Below are positions 34,900-44,150 of a DNA stretch of 64,000 nucleotides, piece by piece. The stretch comes from Dechloromonas denitrificans (GTDB lineage Bacteria; Pseudomonadota; Gammaproteobacteria; Burkholderiales; Rhodocyclaceae). Below the pieces are notes generated by a model. The model was not told where the DNA came from, ran no database searches, and saw only the letters and a program-made list of their open reading frames with translations. Position numbers and translations under genes: made by a program. Every line of letters begins with the position of its first letter. Position 1 is the stretch's first letter. The stretch lies in the NCBI RefSeq assembly GCF_020510685.1, contig NZ_CP075185.1:2418001-2482000 (forward strand), read 5' to 3'.

Positions 34900-34972
34900 T
34901 AGAAAAACTCCTTCCCCTCAGGGGTACGAAAAAAAACGTTGCAAGTTTACCAAAAGCCGAGGCTTCCGGGAA

Positions 34973-35713
34973 TTAATCCATAAACATGCCGCCATTCACA
35001 TGCACTGTCGTGCCCGTGATGTAGGCGGCGGTCGGGGATACGAGAAAACTGACAGCACCGGCGATATCTTCCGGCGTTCCAGCTCGACCAAGAGGAATTG
35101 AGGCAAGCATAGCCTTCTTTTGCTCTTCGGTCAGTGCATGTGTCATGTCGGTGGCAATAAAGCCCGGCGCAACACAATTAACAGTGATGTTACGGCTACC
35201 CAGTTCGCGAGCCAGCGAACGGGACATTCCCGCAACGCCGGCCTTGGCGGCGCAATAATTGGCCTGTCCGGCATTTCCGGAATAGCCAACGACCGACGTG
35301 ACATTGACGATACGACCGAAACGCGCCTTCATCATGCCCCGCATGACGCCGCGCGACATGCGGAAAACCGCCTTGAGATTAGTGTCGATTACGGCATCCC
35401 ACTCGTCGTCGCCCATGCGCATGGCCAGATTGTCACGAGTAATCCCAGCATTATTGACGAGAATCGTTATGGCACCGAAATCCGCGACGATATCACCAAG
35501 TACCGAGTCGGTCTGGGCCGCATCGCATACATTGAGAGCCACGCCCTTCCCTTTCAGGCCAGCTTCGGCAAGAAAGGCAGAAATCTTTGCCGCTCCATCA
35601 TCGCTAGTGGCCGTGCCGATAACGGTAGCGCCACGCTTGCCGAGTTCCAGCGCAATGGCACGACCGATGCCGCGTGTGGCACCGGTAACCAGCGCAATCT
35701 TGTCATTCAGCAT
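34973..35713 (-). CDS. fabG: 3-oxoacyl-ACP reductase
   Basis: A 246-residue NADPH-dependent short-chain dehydrogenase that reduces 3-ketoacyl-ACP. Nucleotide site TGATRGIGRA, catalytic Ser-Tyr-Lys in VTSVVGYSG and QANYCAAKAG, and the C-terminal YITGTTVHVNGGMFM. ATG 35713 has GGAG six bases upstream; the in-frame TTG at 35716 is unlikely. Confidence 0.96.
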   Translation of the reverse strand: MLNDKIALVTGATRGIGRAIALELGKRGATVIGTATSDDGAAKISAFLAEAGLKGKGVALNVCDAAQTDSVLGDIVADFGAITILVNNAGITRDNLAMRMGDDEWDAVIDTNLKAVFRMSRGVMRGMMKARFGRIVNVTSVVGYSGNAGQANYCAAKAGVAGMSRSLARELGSRNITVNCVAPGFIATDMTHALTEEQKKAMLASIPLGRAGTPEDIAGAVSFLVSPTAAYITGTTVHVNGGMFMD

Positions 35714-35716
35714 CAA

Positions 35717-36643
35717 CTACTCCAGACCGAGGTTGGCATCGATAGCTAGGATATCGGCCAGGGCAACGCCGGTCACGCCGTCAGCACAGCGCTTGCTCAG
35801 ACCAGCCAGCACCTTGCCCGGACCGCATTCGGCGATCGTCGTGACCCCCATTGCGGCCATCGACTGAATCGTCTCAACCCAGCGAACCGGATTGTAGGCC
35901 TGGCGGACCAACGCATCCTTGATACGAACCGGATCGCTTTCGATGGTCACATCCACGTTGTTGATTACCGGAGTCGCCGGCACACGCAGCGTCAACTCAG
36001 CCAGGCGCGCCGCCAGTTTGTCGGCGGCAGGACGAATCAACGAGGAGTGGAAAGGTGCCGATACCGGCAAGGCCTTGACCATCTTGGCGCCGCGAGCCTT
36101 GCAGGCTTCCATGGCACGCTCGACGGCAGCCTTGTGACCGGCAATCACGGTCTGCCCCTGGGCATTGAAATTGACTGGCTCAACAACTTCACCTTGAGCC
36201 GCTTCGACGCAGGCTTCAGCAATACGGGCGTTGTCCAGCCCCAGCACCGCCGCCATACCTCCTGTTCCAAGCGGCACGGCGGCCTGCATGGCGGCAGCAC
36301 GCAAGCGAACCAGCGGTACGGCCTCCTTGAGCTCAAGGACGTTGGCAGCGACCAGCGCCGAGTATTCGCCCAGGCTGTGACCGGCCAGAACGACGGGCTT
36401 GCGCCCGCCCTTTTCCAGCCACAGGCGCCAGGCAGCGATGCCTGCCGTCAACATCACCGGCTGGGTATTAACCGTCTGAGTCAGCACGTCGGCCGGCCCT
36501 TCGGCAACCATCGCCCAAAGGTCATCACCGAGAGCGGCCGAAGCTTCATCAAAGGTGGCGCGCACCACGGCGGAATCGCCGTAGGCAGCCATCATGCCAA
36601 CGCTCTGCGAGCCTTGGCCGGGAAATACGAAAGCAAAAGACAT
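35717..36643 (-). CDS. fabD: Malonyl-CoA-ACP transacylase
   Basis: A 308-residue enzyme loading malonyl groups on ACP. FVFPGQGSQ at the N-terminus, nucleophile Ser in GHSLGEYSAL near residue 92, and His in VSAPFHSSL near 200. Sits between fabH and fabG. Confidence 0.97.
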   Translation of the reverse strand: MSFAFVFPGQGSQSVGMMAAYGDSAVVRATFDEASAALGDDLWAMVAEGPADVLTQTVNTQPVMLTAGIAAWRLWLEKGGRKPVVLAGHSLGEYSALVAANVLELKEAVPLVRLRAAAMQAAVPLGTGGMAAVLGLDNARIAEACVEAAQGEVVEPVNFNAQGQTVIAGHKAAVERAMEACKARGAKMVKALPVSAPFHSSLIRPAADKLAARLAELTLRVPATPVINNVDVTIESDPVRIKDALVRQAYNPVRWVETIQSMAAMGVTTIAECGPGKVLAGLSKRCADGVTGVALADILAIDANLGLE

Positions 36644-36661
36644 GTTTGTCCGTCTCCTGAA

Positions 36662-37621
36662 TCAGAATTCGAGCAGGGCAGCGCCCCAGGTAAAGCCTCC
36701 GCCAACGCCCTCCAGCAGCACTTTCTGGCCGCGCTGGATGCGTCCGTCACGCACCGCCTCATCGAGTGCCAGTGGCACCGAGGCTGCCGAGGTATTGCCG
36801 TGACGATCAACAGTCACGATGACCTTGCTACGATCGATACCTAGTTTTTTCCCCGTCGCATCGATGATGCGAATATTGGCCTGATGCGGAATCAGCCAGT
36901 CAACGTCACCGGTCTGAATGCCAGCCGAGTGACAGACTTCTTCGGCAACATCCGCCAGCACCCGGACAGCAAACTTGAAGACGGCAGGACCATCCATACG
37001 CAGGAATGGATCACCAGTTACCTGTCCGCCGCTAATCTGGCCGGGAACATTCAAAATGCCATTCTGGCTACCGTCGGCATGCATCGCCGTAGCGAGAATT
37101 CCAGGCGCATCTGAGGCTTCAAGCACGACAGCACCGGCACCGTCACCGAATAGCACGCAGGTGCCGCGATCGGTCCAGTCGAGGATCCGTGAAAAGACCT
37201 CGGCACCGATGATCAGCGCTTTTTTGTGACTACCGGAGCGAATAAATTTGTCGGCAATCCCCAGTGCATAGGTAAAACCGCTGCAAACCGCCTGTACATC
37301 AAAAGCCGCCGCCCCTTTGTTACCTAACTGCCCTTGAATCAGACAGGCGGTACTGGGGAAAATAAAGTCCGGCGTCGAGGTAGCGACAATGATCAGATCA
37401 ATTTCGCTGGCTGCAACACCGGCCATTTCCAGAGCACGCTGCGCCGCCACCAAACCCAGTTCGCTGGAGGTAGTGCCCGGAGCAGCAAGGTAGCGACTGC
37501 GAATACCGGTACGCGTGACGATCCATTCATCATTGGTATCGATGCCACGCGCAGCCAGATCGTGGTTACTTACGGGGTTTCCGGGAAGGCAGCTGCCCGT
37601 ACCGATCAGACGTGCATACAT
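36662..37621 (-). CDS. fabH: 3-oxoacyl-ACP synthase III
   Basis: A 319-residue enzyme that starts fatty acid synthesis by condensing acetyl-CoA with malonyl-ACP. Catalytic Cys in [11 protein letters not shown] near residue 112, His in [10 protein letters not shown] near 245, Asn in [10 protein letters not shown] near 275. Begins directly after plsX. Confidence 0.97.
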   Translation of the reverse strand: MYARLIGTGSCLPGNPVSNHDLAARGIDTNDEWIVTRTGIRSRYLAAPGTTSSELGLVAAQRALEMAGVAASEIDLIIVATSTPDFIFPSTACLIQGQLGNKGAAAFDVQAVCSGFTYALGIADKFIRSGSHKKALIIGAEVFSRILDWTDRGTCVLFGDGAGAVVLEASDAPGILATAMHADGSQNGILNVPGQISGGQVTGDPFLRMDGPAVFKFAVRVLADVAEEVCHSAGIQTGDVDWLIPHQANIRIIDATGKKLGIDRSKVIVTVDRHGNTSAASVPLALDEAVRDGRIQRGQKVLLEGVGGGFTWGAALLEF

Positions 37622-38650
37622 TCAGACACTCTCCACAGCGACGGCTTTAACCGCAGCCATCTGGGCCATACGCCCGGTAATACGTTCCAGAACACGATTT
37701 TCCGCAGCATCGAAGGCGCGCGAAATCGCGTTACCGAAGGCCATCACATCAGCCGAACCGTGGCTCTTGACTGAAATCCCCTTGAGTCCGAGAAGAATGG
37801 CCCCGTTGTAACGTCGATGGTCAAAACGCTTCTTGAAGTTATTGAGGACGGAAATGGCAATCAATGCGGCAATTTTTGTTAACCAGTTACGTTTGAACTC
37901 GCTACGCAACGAAGAGGCCAACATCTGCGCCAGACCTTCGGAAGTCTTCAAAGCAACATTACCGACAAAGCCGTCGCAAACGATCACATCGGCTTCGCCT
38001 TTGAAAATTCCGTCACCCTCGACATTACCGACAAAGTTGAGATCGGATCTACGCAACAGTTCGGCCGCCGCTTTGACAACCTCGTTGCCCTTGATCTCCT
38101 CCTCACCGATATTGAGGATGCCGACAGTCGGCCGATCCTTGTGCTCCATGGCGGCCACCAGCATGGCCCCCATGATGCCGAACTGCAGCAAATGTTCCGG
38201 CCCACAGTCGACGTTGGCGCCCAAGTCGAGCATGTGCGTATGACCGTTGATTGTCGGCAGTGGCGCGCAGATGGCGGGGCGATCGATGCCGGGCAGCATT
38301 TTCAGCACGAACCGGGAAATTGCCATCAGCGCCCCGGTATTGCCCGCAGAAACGCAGGCGTCAGCCTCCCCGGCCTTGACCAGGTTGACGGCGACGCGCA
38401 TGGACGAGTCTTTCTTGCCGCGCAGGGCGAGCGATGGCGACTCGTCCATACCAACCACTTCCGAGGCATGGACCAGACGTAGACGAGGATTTTGGGCATG
38501 GCTGCCAAGCAAGGGGCGCAAAACCTCCTCCTGACCCACCAGGATGAGATTTGCTGCCGTTTGCTCCGCAAGAAACTGGATAGCCGCCGGAACCGTTACA
38601 GACGGCCCGTGGTCACCCCCCATGCAATCAATAGCAATGCGGGTTGTCAT
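37622..38650 (-). CDS. plsX: Phosphate acyltransferase PlsX
   Basis: A 342-residue enzyme that makes acyl-phosphate from acyl-ACP for phosphatidic acid synthesis. [18 protein letters not shown] is the family N-terminus, which fixes ATG 38650. This start lies at the end of the T-run of the preceding terminator and has no Shine-Dalgarno, which is unusual. An in-frame TTG at 38698 would extend the protein through the hairpin and is not supported by family length. Confidence 0.93.
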   Translation of the reverse strand: MTTRIAIDCMGGDHGPSVTVPAAIQFLAEQTAANLILVGQEEVLRPLLGSHAQNPRLRLVHASEVVGMDESPSLALRGKKDSSMRVAVNLVKAGEADACVSAGNTGALMAISRFVLKMLPGIDRPAICAPLPTINGHTHMLDLGANVDCGPEHLLQFGIMGAMLVAAMEHKDRPTVGILNIGEEEIKGNEVVKAAAELLRRSDLNFVGNVEGDGIFKGEADVIVCDGFVGNVALKTSEGLAQMLASSLRSEFKRNWLTKIAALIAISVLNNFKKRFDHRRYNGAILLGLKGISVKSHGSADVMAFGNAISRAFDAAENRVLERITGRMAQMAAVKAVAVESV

Positions 38651-38691
38651 AACAAAAGAAAAGGCAGGCGGTCCGAAACGAACCGCCTGCC
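38651..38691 (-). terminator. Terminator-like hairpin between rpmF and plsX
   Basis: On the minus strand GGCAGGCGGT, 9-base loop, ACCGCCTGCC, then TTTTCTTTTGTT ending at the plsX ATG. A 10-bp stem plus T-run is a good intrinsic terminator, so plsX and the fab genes likely receive only read-through or have a start masked by it. Confidence 0.8.
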
Positions 38692-38705
38692 CCTTCAATG
38701 AACGA

Positions 38706-38885
38706 TTACTCGCCCTTTGCCTTCAGGACTTTCTTGCCACGGTAAAACCCGTTGGGAGAAATGTGGTGACGCAGATGCGTCTCGCCCGTGGTCGGCTCGA
38801 CAGCCAGCGGCGGTGCGACGAGGAAATCGTGAGCGCGATGCATACCACGCTTGGAAGGGGATTTTTTGTTCTGTTGAACGGCCAT
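38706..38885 (-). CDS. rpmF: 50S ribosomal protein L32
   Basis: A 59-residue ribosomal protein: [20 protein letters not shown], then [15 protein letters not shown]. Belongs to the L32 form without the zinc-binding cysteines. GGAG seven bases upstream. Between yceD and plsX, the conserved order linking ribosome and lipid synthesis. Confidence 0.97.
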   Translation of the reverse strand: MAVQQNKKSPSKRGMHRAHDFLVAPPLAVEPTTGETHLRHHISPNGFYRGKKVLKAKGE

Positions 38886-38903
38886 GTTGATACTCCAAAA
38901 AAA

Positions 38904-39392
38904 TCAGTTCGGCTTGCCTTTAAGCCCGGCCAATGTTGCGAACGGATGAACCCGTTCGCCGGCATCGGCTGCGCCAGGCAAACCACATTTTTCGTGCCGC
39001 GGCGCGACTGGCAGAGCCAGGAGAATTTCATCCTCCACCAACTCAACCACATCCAGTTCGCGTGCCACCGGCAGGAAATCCCGGGTGTCGTCTTCCAGCT
39101 CATCTTGCGACAAGTCGGCGCCTTCAGGAACGAGTTCCAGCAAGCTGTCGACATCGAGTTCATGAGGAACGGCGTTCAGGCAGCGCTGACAGGCCAGCGG
39201 GATAACTCCCGAAACCTCCAGATGCAGCATGCACTCTCCGCGCGCCCCCTGAGACCCCTGAAGGCGGAAAGATACCTCTCCCTCCACCTCGGTCAGCAGA
39301 TCATGCAGACGCTCAAGGACAGAGACTGGCAGCGTTCCCTCAAGAACACGGCCTTCCCTAGCAAAAACAAAAGCGTCTGAAATTCTTTTCAA
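38904..39392 (-). CDS. YceD/DUF177 family protein
   Basis: A 162-residue protein, partner gene of rpmF. LACQRCLNAV and the acidic segment SLLELVPEGADL are family features; members take part in 23S rRNA or ribosome assembly in some bacteria and plastids. The start appears to be TTG 39392; no ATG is near, and no Shine-Dalgarno is clear. A strong promoter lies 29-57 bases upstream. Confidence 0.85.
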   Translation of the reverse strand: MKRISDAFVFAREGRVLEGTLPVSVLERLHDLLTEVEGEVSFRLQGSQGARGECMLHLEVSGVIPLACQRCLNAVPHELDVDSLLELVPEGADLSQDELEDDTRDFLPVARELDVVELVEDEILLALPVAPRHEKCGLPGAADAGERVHPFATLAGLKGKPN

Positions 39393-39420
39393 TGTTGAGC
39401 TGTTACGACTTAAACCCTAG

Positions 39421-39449
39421 ATGATATTATTTTTGGCTTTCCAAGTCAA
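39421..39449 (-). promoter_or_regulatory. Sigma-70 promoter of the yceD-rpmF(-plsX-fab) operon
   Basis: On the minus strand TTGACT (39449-39444), 17 bp, TATCAT (39426-39421): five of six matches in each hexamer with ideal spacing. The predicted start is about 20 bases before the yceD TTG. Confidence 0.8.
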
Positions 39450-39503
39450 AACAAAGTGCTGCTTCAAGAAGTAATCGCAACACCTTGTTGTAACGAGCCT
39501 TTC

Positions 39504-40085
39504 ATGCCACCAAAACTAATTCTCGCGTCAACCTCGCCCTACCGGCGGGAGTTGCTGGGCCGTCTCGGGCTGCCTTTTGAAGTCGCCAATCCGCAAACCG
39601 ATGAAAGCCCCCTCGCCGGTGAAACACCTGAGGCCATGGCTTTGCGCCTGTCTGAAGCCAAGGCACGAGCAGTTGCCGAAGCATATCCGGATGCCCTGAT
39701 CATCGGTAGCGACCAAGTCGCTACCGTCGATGGTGAAATTTATGGCAAGCCCGGCACCCACGAGCGCGCCGTCGAGCAACTGCGAGCCTTGTCGGGGAAA
39801 ACCGTTAATTTTTTCACTGGCCTCTGCCTGTTCAACTCAAGGACCGGCGAAGCCGATGTGCATGGCGTTCCGACACTGGTAACTTTTCGCCAACTGCGCG
39901 ACACGGAAATTGAGAACTACCTCCGCCGCGAGCCCGCCTACAACTGTGCCGGCTCGGCCAAATCCGAGGGCCTTGGCATCGCCCTGCTGAGCAGCATGAA
40001 GGGGGAAGATCCCAACGCCCTGGTTGGTTTGCCACTGATTGCGCTATGCGACATGCTGCGTCGCCAGGGCATGGCGATACTTTGA
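39504..40085 (+). CDS. Maf-like nucleotide pyrophosphatase (YceF type)
   Basis: A 193-residue housecleaning pyrophosphatase. [14 protein letters not shown] at the N-terminus, [17 protein letters not shown] in the centre with the catalytic Asp. The YceF-type subset prefers 7-methyl-GTP. ATG 39504 fits the family start. Its TGA stop overlaps the next gene start (TGATG). Divergent from yceD. Confidence 0.92.
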   Translation: MPPKLILASTSPYRRELLGRLGLPFEVANPQTDESPLAGETPEAMALRLSEAKARAVAEAYPDALIIGSDQVATVDGEIYGKPGTHERAVEQLRALSGKTVNFFTGLCLFNSRTGEADVHGVPTLVTFRQLRDTEIENYLRREPAYNCAGSAKSEGLGIALLSSMKGEDPNALVGLPLIALCDMLRRQGMAIL

Positions 40086-40792
40086 TGCCGGGCACACTCT
40101 ACCTGATACCCGTACCACTGGGACCGACGGCTCCAGCGGAATCCTTGCCAGCCAATGTATTGGCGACAATCAAGCCATTGACACATTTCGTCGTCGAACA
40201 GGCCAAGACAGCCCGCGCCTTTCTCAAGGCAGCGGGGACCGATACCCCCCTGCAGGAATTGACACTGGTGGAGCTTAACGAGCACACCAAGACGAACGAG
40301 CTCGACCTTCTGCTCGCTCCCTTGCGTACCGGCCACGACGTCGGCCTGCTCTCCGAGGCCGGCTGCCCCGCTGTCGCCGACCCCGGGGCAAATCTGGTGG
40401 GACTGGCGCAAAAGGAAAACATCCGCGTCGTTCCGCTCATCGGCCCCTCGTCGCTACTGCTCGCCCTAATGGCCTCAGGCTTGAATGGTCAGCGTTTTGC
40501 CTTTCAAGGCTACCTGCCGGCCAAGGAAGCCGACCGAAGCAAAGCCCTGAAAGAGCTCGAAAGCGAATCCAGAAAGCGGCAGCAAACGCAGATTTTCATC
40601 GAGACGCCATATCGCAACCGGCAAATGTTCGACAGCATCCTGCAAGCCTGCCAACCGGGAACTCGCCTGGCTGTCGCAACCGACCTCACGCTACCCGGCG
40701 AATCGGTACTGACGCGAACAATCCAGCAATGGAAAAAACAAACGCCGCCCGAAATCGAGCGGCGTCCGTCAGTTTTCCTTCTGCTCGCCTAA
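40085..40792 (+). CDS. RsmI-like SAM-dependent methyltransferase
   Basis: A 235-residue tetrapyrrole-methylase-fold protein: LYLIPVPLGP at the N-terminus, LLSEAGCPAVADPGANLV and VVPLIGPSSLLLALMASG, all typical of RsmI relatives. It is shorter than RsmI, so it is probably a paralogue rather than the 16S C1402 2'-O-methyltransferase itself. Coupled to maf by a one-base overlap. Confidence 0.82.
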   Translation: MPGTLYLIPVPLGPTAPAESLPANVLATIKPLTHFVVEQAKTARAFLKAAGTDTPLQELTLVELNEHTKTNELDLLLAPLRTGHDVGLLSEAGCPAVADPGANLVGLAQKENIRVVPLIGPSSLLLALMASGLNGQRFAFQGYLPAKEADRSKALKELESESRKRQQTQIFIETPYRNRQMFDSILQACQPGTRLAVATDLTLPGESVLTRTIQQWKKQTPPEIERRPSVFLLLA

Positions 40793-40796
40793 GCCG

Positions 40797-41759
40797 CTAC
40801 TGAAAACGAACGCCCTGAGCGCTTTCCGAAAAGCCATTCCAGAATCCGGCAAAGGTGCTTGCCCCCAATCGCTTGGCAAAGCGTTCAGCGATATTGTCCT
40901 TGACCGAGTAATCAAGGACTTTTTCCGCCTTGATGACATCGCGCGCCACTGAATCCACGCTGCCAAAACCATCGGCAAGGCCAAGCTCGACGCTTTGCGC
41001 GCCCGTCCACATCAAGCCCGAGAACATCTCCGGGGATTCTTTCAGCCGCTTGCCGCGACCAGCCTTTACGACATCGATGAATTGCTGATGAATATCGTTG
41101 AGCAAAAGCTGCGCATGCTCCTTGTGCTGCGGAGCCTGAGGTGAAAACGGGTCGAGGAAGCCCTTGTTTGCACCGGCCGTCAGCAAGCGGCGCTCGACGC
41201 CCAACTTGTCCATCGTGCCGGTAAAACCAAAGCCATCCATCAGCACGCCAATCGAACCAACGATGCTGGCCTTGTCTACATAAATCTTGTCAGCCGCAGC
41301 GGCCACGTAGTAACCACCCGAAGCACACATATCCTCGACGACTGCGTATAACTGCTTGTCCGGATACTTGCCGCGCAAGCGCCGGATCTCGTCATTGACA
41401 ATCCCGGCCTGAACCGGACTACCGCCCGGGCTATTGATGCGCAAGATTACTCCGACCGCATTCTTGGCCTCGAAAGCACCGTTGAGTGCCGCGATCAGAT
41501 CTTCTCCGTTGGCCTCACCCTTGGCCTGGATGACGCCATTCAGATTGACCAGTGCCGTGTGGCGCTCCAAATGTTCGGCATCAGCCCCCCAATCGACAAC
41601 CGCAACCATGACGACAAGCAGGTAGGCAAAGCCAAGAAACTTGAAAAATATTCCCCAGCGCCGCCGCAAGCGCTGCTCTTGCAGCGCCGAGAAGGCCAGT
41701 TTTTCCAGCGCCTGGCGTTCCCAGCCAGGTGCATTGTTGGGTGTTTGGGGGTTATCCAT
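40797..41759 (-). CDS. sppA: Signal peptide peptidase SppA (S49 family)
   Basis: A 320-residue membrane-anchored serine protease that degrades cleaved signal peptides. One membrane helix at about 37-56 (FFKFLGFAYLLVVMVAVV), INSPGGSPVQAG and the catalytic Ser in MCASGGYYVAAAAD. Short 36K-type SppA. ATG 41759 is the family start. It overlaps the Rieske gene end by eight bases. Confidence 0.92.
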   Translation of the reverse strand: MDNPQTPNNAPGWERQALEKLAFSALQEQRLRRRWGIFFKFLGFAYLLVVMVAVVDWGADAEHLERHTALVNLNGVIQAKGEANGEDLIAALNGAFEAKNAVGVILRINSPGGSPVQAGIVNDEIRRLRGKYPDKQLYAVVEDMCASGGYYVAAAADKIYVDKASIVGSIGVLMDGFGFTGTMDKLGVERRLLTAGANKGFLDPFSPQAPQHKEHAQLLLNDIHQQFIDVVKAGRGKRLKESPEMFSGLMWTGAQSVELGLADGFGSVDSVARDVIKAEKVLDYSVKDNIAERFAKRLGASTFAGFWNGFSESAQGVRFQ

Positions 41760-42111
41760 GATTATTCTGTTGATCCAAATATATGAGTCCTGCAATTTCG
41801 CGGACCCTTAGAGGTTTCAAACCTTTTCCCTGGCAGCGTCCACCGAGACATCTGCCGGATTCCGGAGCATAAAGTGCGCCATGAATCGAGCAAATCAAGT
41901 ATAGCTTGGAATTATCAAAGAACTCCCCTGGTTGCCAATCAAGCTCCGCCGGAACATGTGCACATTCATTCAAATAGGCATAAACACCACCCTTGTAGCG
42001 AATGACGAAGGCTGGCACATCCTGTTGATGACGCCTTATCGTGAACCTGACCCCCTTGCCCGCCTCGACCACTTCATGACTGGCGCAGATCAGGCGAAGT
42101 TCTTCAGCCAC
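41752..42111 (-). CDS. Rieske [2Fe-2S] ferredoxin-like protein
   Basis: A 119-residue protein with Rieske cluster ligands C50-x-H52 (ECAHVPAE) and C-x2-H in LICSIHGALY. Likely a small electron carrier, partner unknown. The start is GTG 42111 with GGAG eight bases upstream; it overlaps the end of the phosphatase gene by 22 bases. In many betaproteobacteria this gene lies between gph and sppA. Confidence 0.85.
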   Translation of the reverse strand: MAEELRLICASHEVVEAGKGVRFTIRRHQQDVPAFVIRYKGGVYAYLNECAHVPAELDWQPGEFFDNSKLYLICSIHGALYAPESGRCLGGRCQGKGLKPLRVREIAGLIYLDQQNNHG

Positions 42112-42740
42112 AGATCAAGCTCCTGAACCGTATGCAGACAAGCCAGCGGTTTGCACTCCAGCAAGTGGTCATGGGGATGCGCACCATAGGTCACCGCCAG
42201 ACTATCGACACCGGCATTGCTGGCCATCAACAGGTCGTGCGAGGTATCGCCGATCATTATCGTCGCCCCGGCAGCAATCCCGCATTCCGCCATCAGCTCT
42301 TCCAGCATCTGTGGATGCGGCTTGGAATGACATTCGTCGGCGCAGCGCGAAGTCTGAAACAGCGGACGCAACCCGGAATGATCAAGCGTCCGGTCAAGAC
42401 CAGGACGACCTTTTCCCGTCGCGACCGCCAGGACATGCCCGGCGGCCTGCAGGCGAGCCAGCATTTCACGCACCCCGACAAACAGATTCAACTCGTGATC
42501 GCTTGACAGGTAATGAAAGCGATAACGCTCGATCATTTCCTGATAGCGCTCAAGCGGCAGATCGGGAACCGCATGGCGCAAGGCATCAGACAAGCCAAGC
42601 CCGATCACATGGCGGGCGCGCGTATCATCCGGAATCGCCAGACCAAGGTCGCGACAGGCCGACTGTATGGCGTTAACAATGGCCCCCGCCGAATCGAGCA
42701 AGGTGCCATCCCAATCAAAAACGACCAGTTCGTATTTCAT
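42090..42740 (-). CDS. HAD-family phosphatase, Gph-like
   Basis: A 216-residue phosphoglycolate phosphatase-like enzyme: nucleophile Asp in VVFDWDGTLLDSA, motif II ATGKGRPGLD, Lys in CHSKPHPQ, and motif IV MIGDTSHD. ATG 42740 lies five bases after the rluC stop. Substrate not certain; clearing of 2-phosphoglycolate or similar sugar phosphates is likely. Confidence 0.87.
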   Translation of the reverse strand: MKYELVVFDWDGTLLDSAGAIVNAIQSACRDLGLAIPDDTRARHVIGLGLSDALRHAVPDLPLERYQEMIERYRFHYLSSDHELNLFVGVREMLARLQAAGHVLAVATGKGRPGLDRTLDHSGLRPLFQTSRCADECHSKPHPQMLEELMAECGIAAGATIMIGDTSHDLLMASNAGVDSLAVTYGAHPHDHLLECKPLACLHTVQELDLWLKNFA

Positions 42741-42745
42741 TGACT

Positions 42746-43753
42746 TCAACAACCCTTCGCCAAAATATCCGCCAGATTCTCGGCGGTGAATTCTCGTACA
42801 TTTTGCTGGTCGACCACCGCGATGTAGCTCCTTATGCCGTCCGGCAGAGGCGCGACGCACTCCAGCAGCGCCGCCGAAAGCGGATGTCGAAACGCCATGC
42901 GCCAAGCGTGCAGCGCCATGCGTTTGAGGCCGTTACGCTTGCTCTCTCGATTCAGAGCGAAATCACCATATTTTTCGTCACCGAGAATGGGAAAACCAAG
43001 GTGCGCCAGATGGACACGAATTTGATGGGTCCGTCCGGTTTTTAGCTGGGCTTCAAGCAAGCTCATCTCCGGCCAGCGCGCCAGCAGGCGAAACACCGTA
43101 TGCGATGGCTTGCCCTCAGGGTTCACCGAGACGCGGCGCTCACCACTGTCCGTCAGATATTTATACAGCGGCAACTTGACGTGTTGGGTCGTGTTCATCC
43201 AGCGCCCCTTGACCAGAACCAGGTAACGCTTGTCCGCCCCGGCCCCGTGCTCACGGAACATGTCGTGGAGCGCCGTCAATGCCAGCCGCTTCTTGCCGAC
43301 CAGCAGCACACCCGAGGTTTCACGGTCGAGGCGGTGGGCCAACTCAAGGAACTTGGCTTGCGGCCGTTGCCGACGCAGTGCCTCAATAACGCCAAAACTG
43401 ACCCCGCTACCGCCGTGCACCGCAATCCCTTCCGGTTTGTCGATCACCAGCATGGATTCATCTTCGTAAATGATCGGCAGATCGACCCGTTGCTTGGCGG
43501 CTTCGTCGACCTCATTCTGCGGCCGTTCGGCAATGCGAATAGGTGGAACGCGCAGTTTATCGCCGGCGCACAGGCGGTAGGTCGCATCGACCCGGCCGCT
43601 ATTTACCCGCACCTCGCCACTACGCAGAATGCGGTAAAGATGGCTTTTTGGAACACCCTTGCAATGCCGGATCAGGAAGTTATCCAATCGCTGGCCCTGC
43701 TGCTCTTCGTCGATCACCAGATGGGTGACTGAATAGTTACCAGCGCTGTTCAT
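42746..43753 (-). CDS. rluC: 23S rRNA pseudouridine synthase RluC
   Basis: A 335-residue enzyme making pseudouridines 955, 2504 and 2580 of 23S rRNA in E. coli. S4 domain at about 15-75 (RLDNFLIRHCKGVPKSHLYR), catalytic Asp in AHRLDRETSG, and RTHQIRVHLAHLG. It is divergent from rne, the classical rluC-rne arrangement. Confidence 0.95.
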   Translation of the reverse strand: MNSAGNYSVTHLVIDEEQQGQRLDNFLIRHCKGVPKSHLYRILRSGEVRVNSGRVDATYRLCAGDKLRVPPIRIAERPQNEVDEAAKQRVDLPIIYEDESMLVIDKPEGIAVHGGSGVSFGVIEALRRQRPQAKFLELAHRLDRETSGVLLVGKKRLALTALHDMFREHGAGADKRYLVLVKGRWMNTTQHVKLPLYKYLTDSGERRVSVNPEGKPSHTVFRLLARWPEMSLLEAQLKTGRTHQIRVHLAHLGFPILGDEKYGDFALNRESKRNGLKRMALHAWRMAFRHPLSAALLECVAPLPDGIRSYIAVVDQQNVREFTAENLADILAKGC

Positions 43754-43766
43754 TTTCTAATATACT
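43737..43766 (+). promoter_or_regulatory. Candidate rne promoter
   Basis: TTACCA at 43737-43742, 18 bp, TATACT at 43761-43766. Transcription from here would give a leader of about 378 bases before rne, close to the length of the E. coli rne leader. The -35 is weak and overlaps the rluC start region. Confidence 0.45.
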
Positions 43767-43772
43767 GCCCAC

Positions 43773-44150
43773 GTTTTACGTCTCAGTTTGCAAGAGATTC
43801 AGAACCGTCAGACCGTTTGCCTCGTGCATAAAGCGCGACTGCCACGCGGCAGGCTCCGAAGCCTCACTTGTGCGACTTGTACAAGCCAGACCAACGTAAA
43901 ACGACTGGTTAAGTTCACTCACCAAAAGTAGTGATGTTAATGGATTAGCCCGCCGTAAGCACGCACGGATTGCCCGTTGCAGGAATTTTCAGGTTGCGCA
44001 TTTCAATAAAAAACACGCGACCGTTTGTTGATCAGCACTTTCATCATCGCCTTTGCCATTTACCCATGACGCAACCCGATAACTGAAACTGTCGCTGCCT
44101 GTACGGGTGTTCCGTTGCAGCGTGCCCAAGCGCGCTGGAGCCCCAATACA
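43773..44150 (+). promoter_or_regulatory. Long rne 5' leader, possible autoregulatory RNA
   Basis: About 380 bases without a gene between rluC and rne. Small hairpins are present, for example AGGCT-CCGA-AGCCT at 43851-43864 and the palindrome CTTGTACAAG nearby. RNase E of enterics controls its own mRNA through a long structured leader; the same is inferred here. GGAG at ten bases before ATG 44151 is the ribosome binding site. Confidence 0.5.

Noticed and set aside
38651..38698. TTG 38698 as an earlier plsX start
   Set aside because: It would translate through the terminator hairpin and add residues not found in the family; ATG 38650 matches the PlsX N-terminus.
43753..43764. TATATT on the minus strand just before rluC as a promoter
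   Set aside because: It ends only a few bases from the rluC ATG, which would require a leaderless message; there is no independent support.
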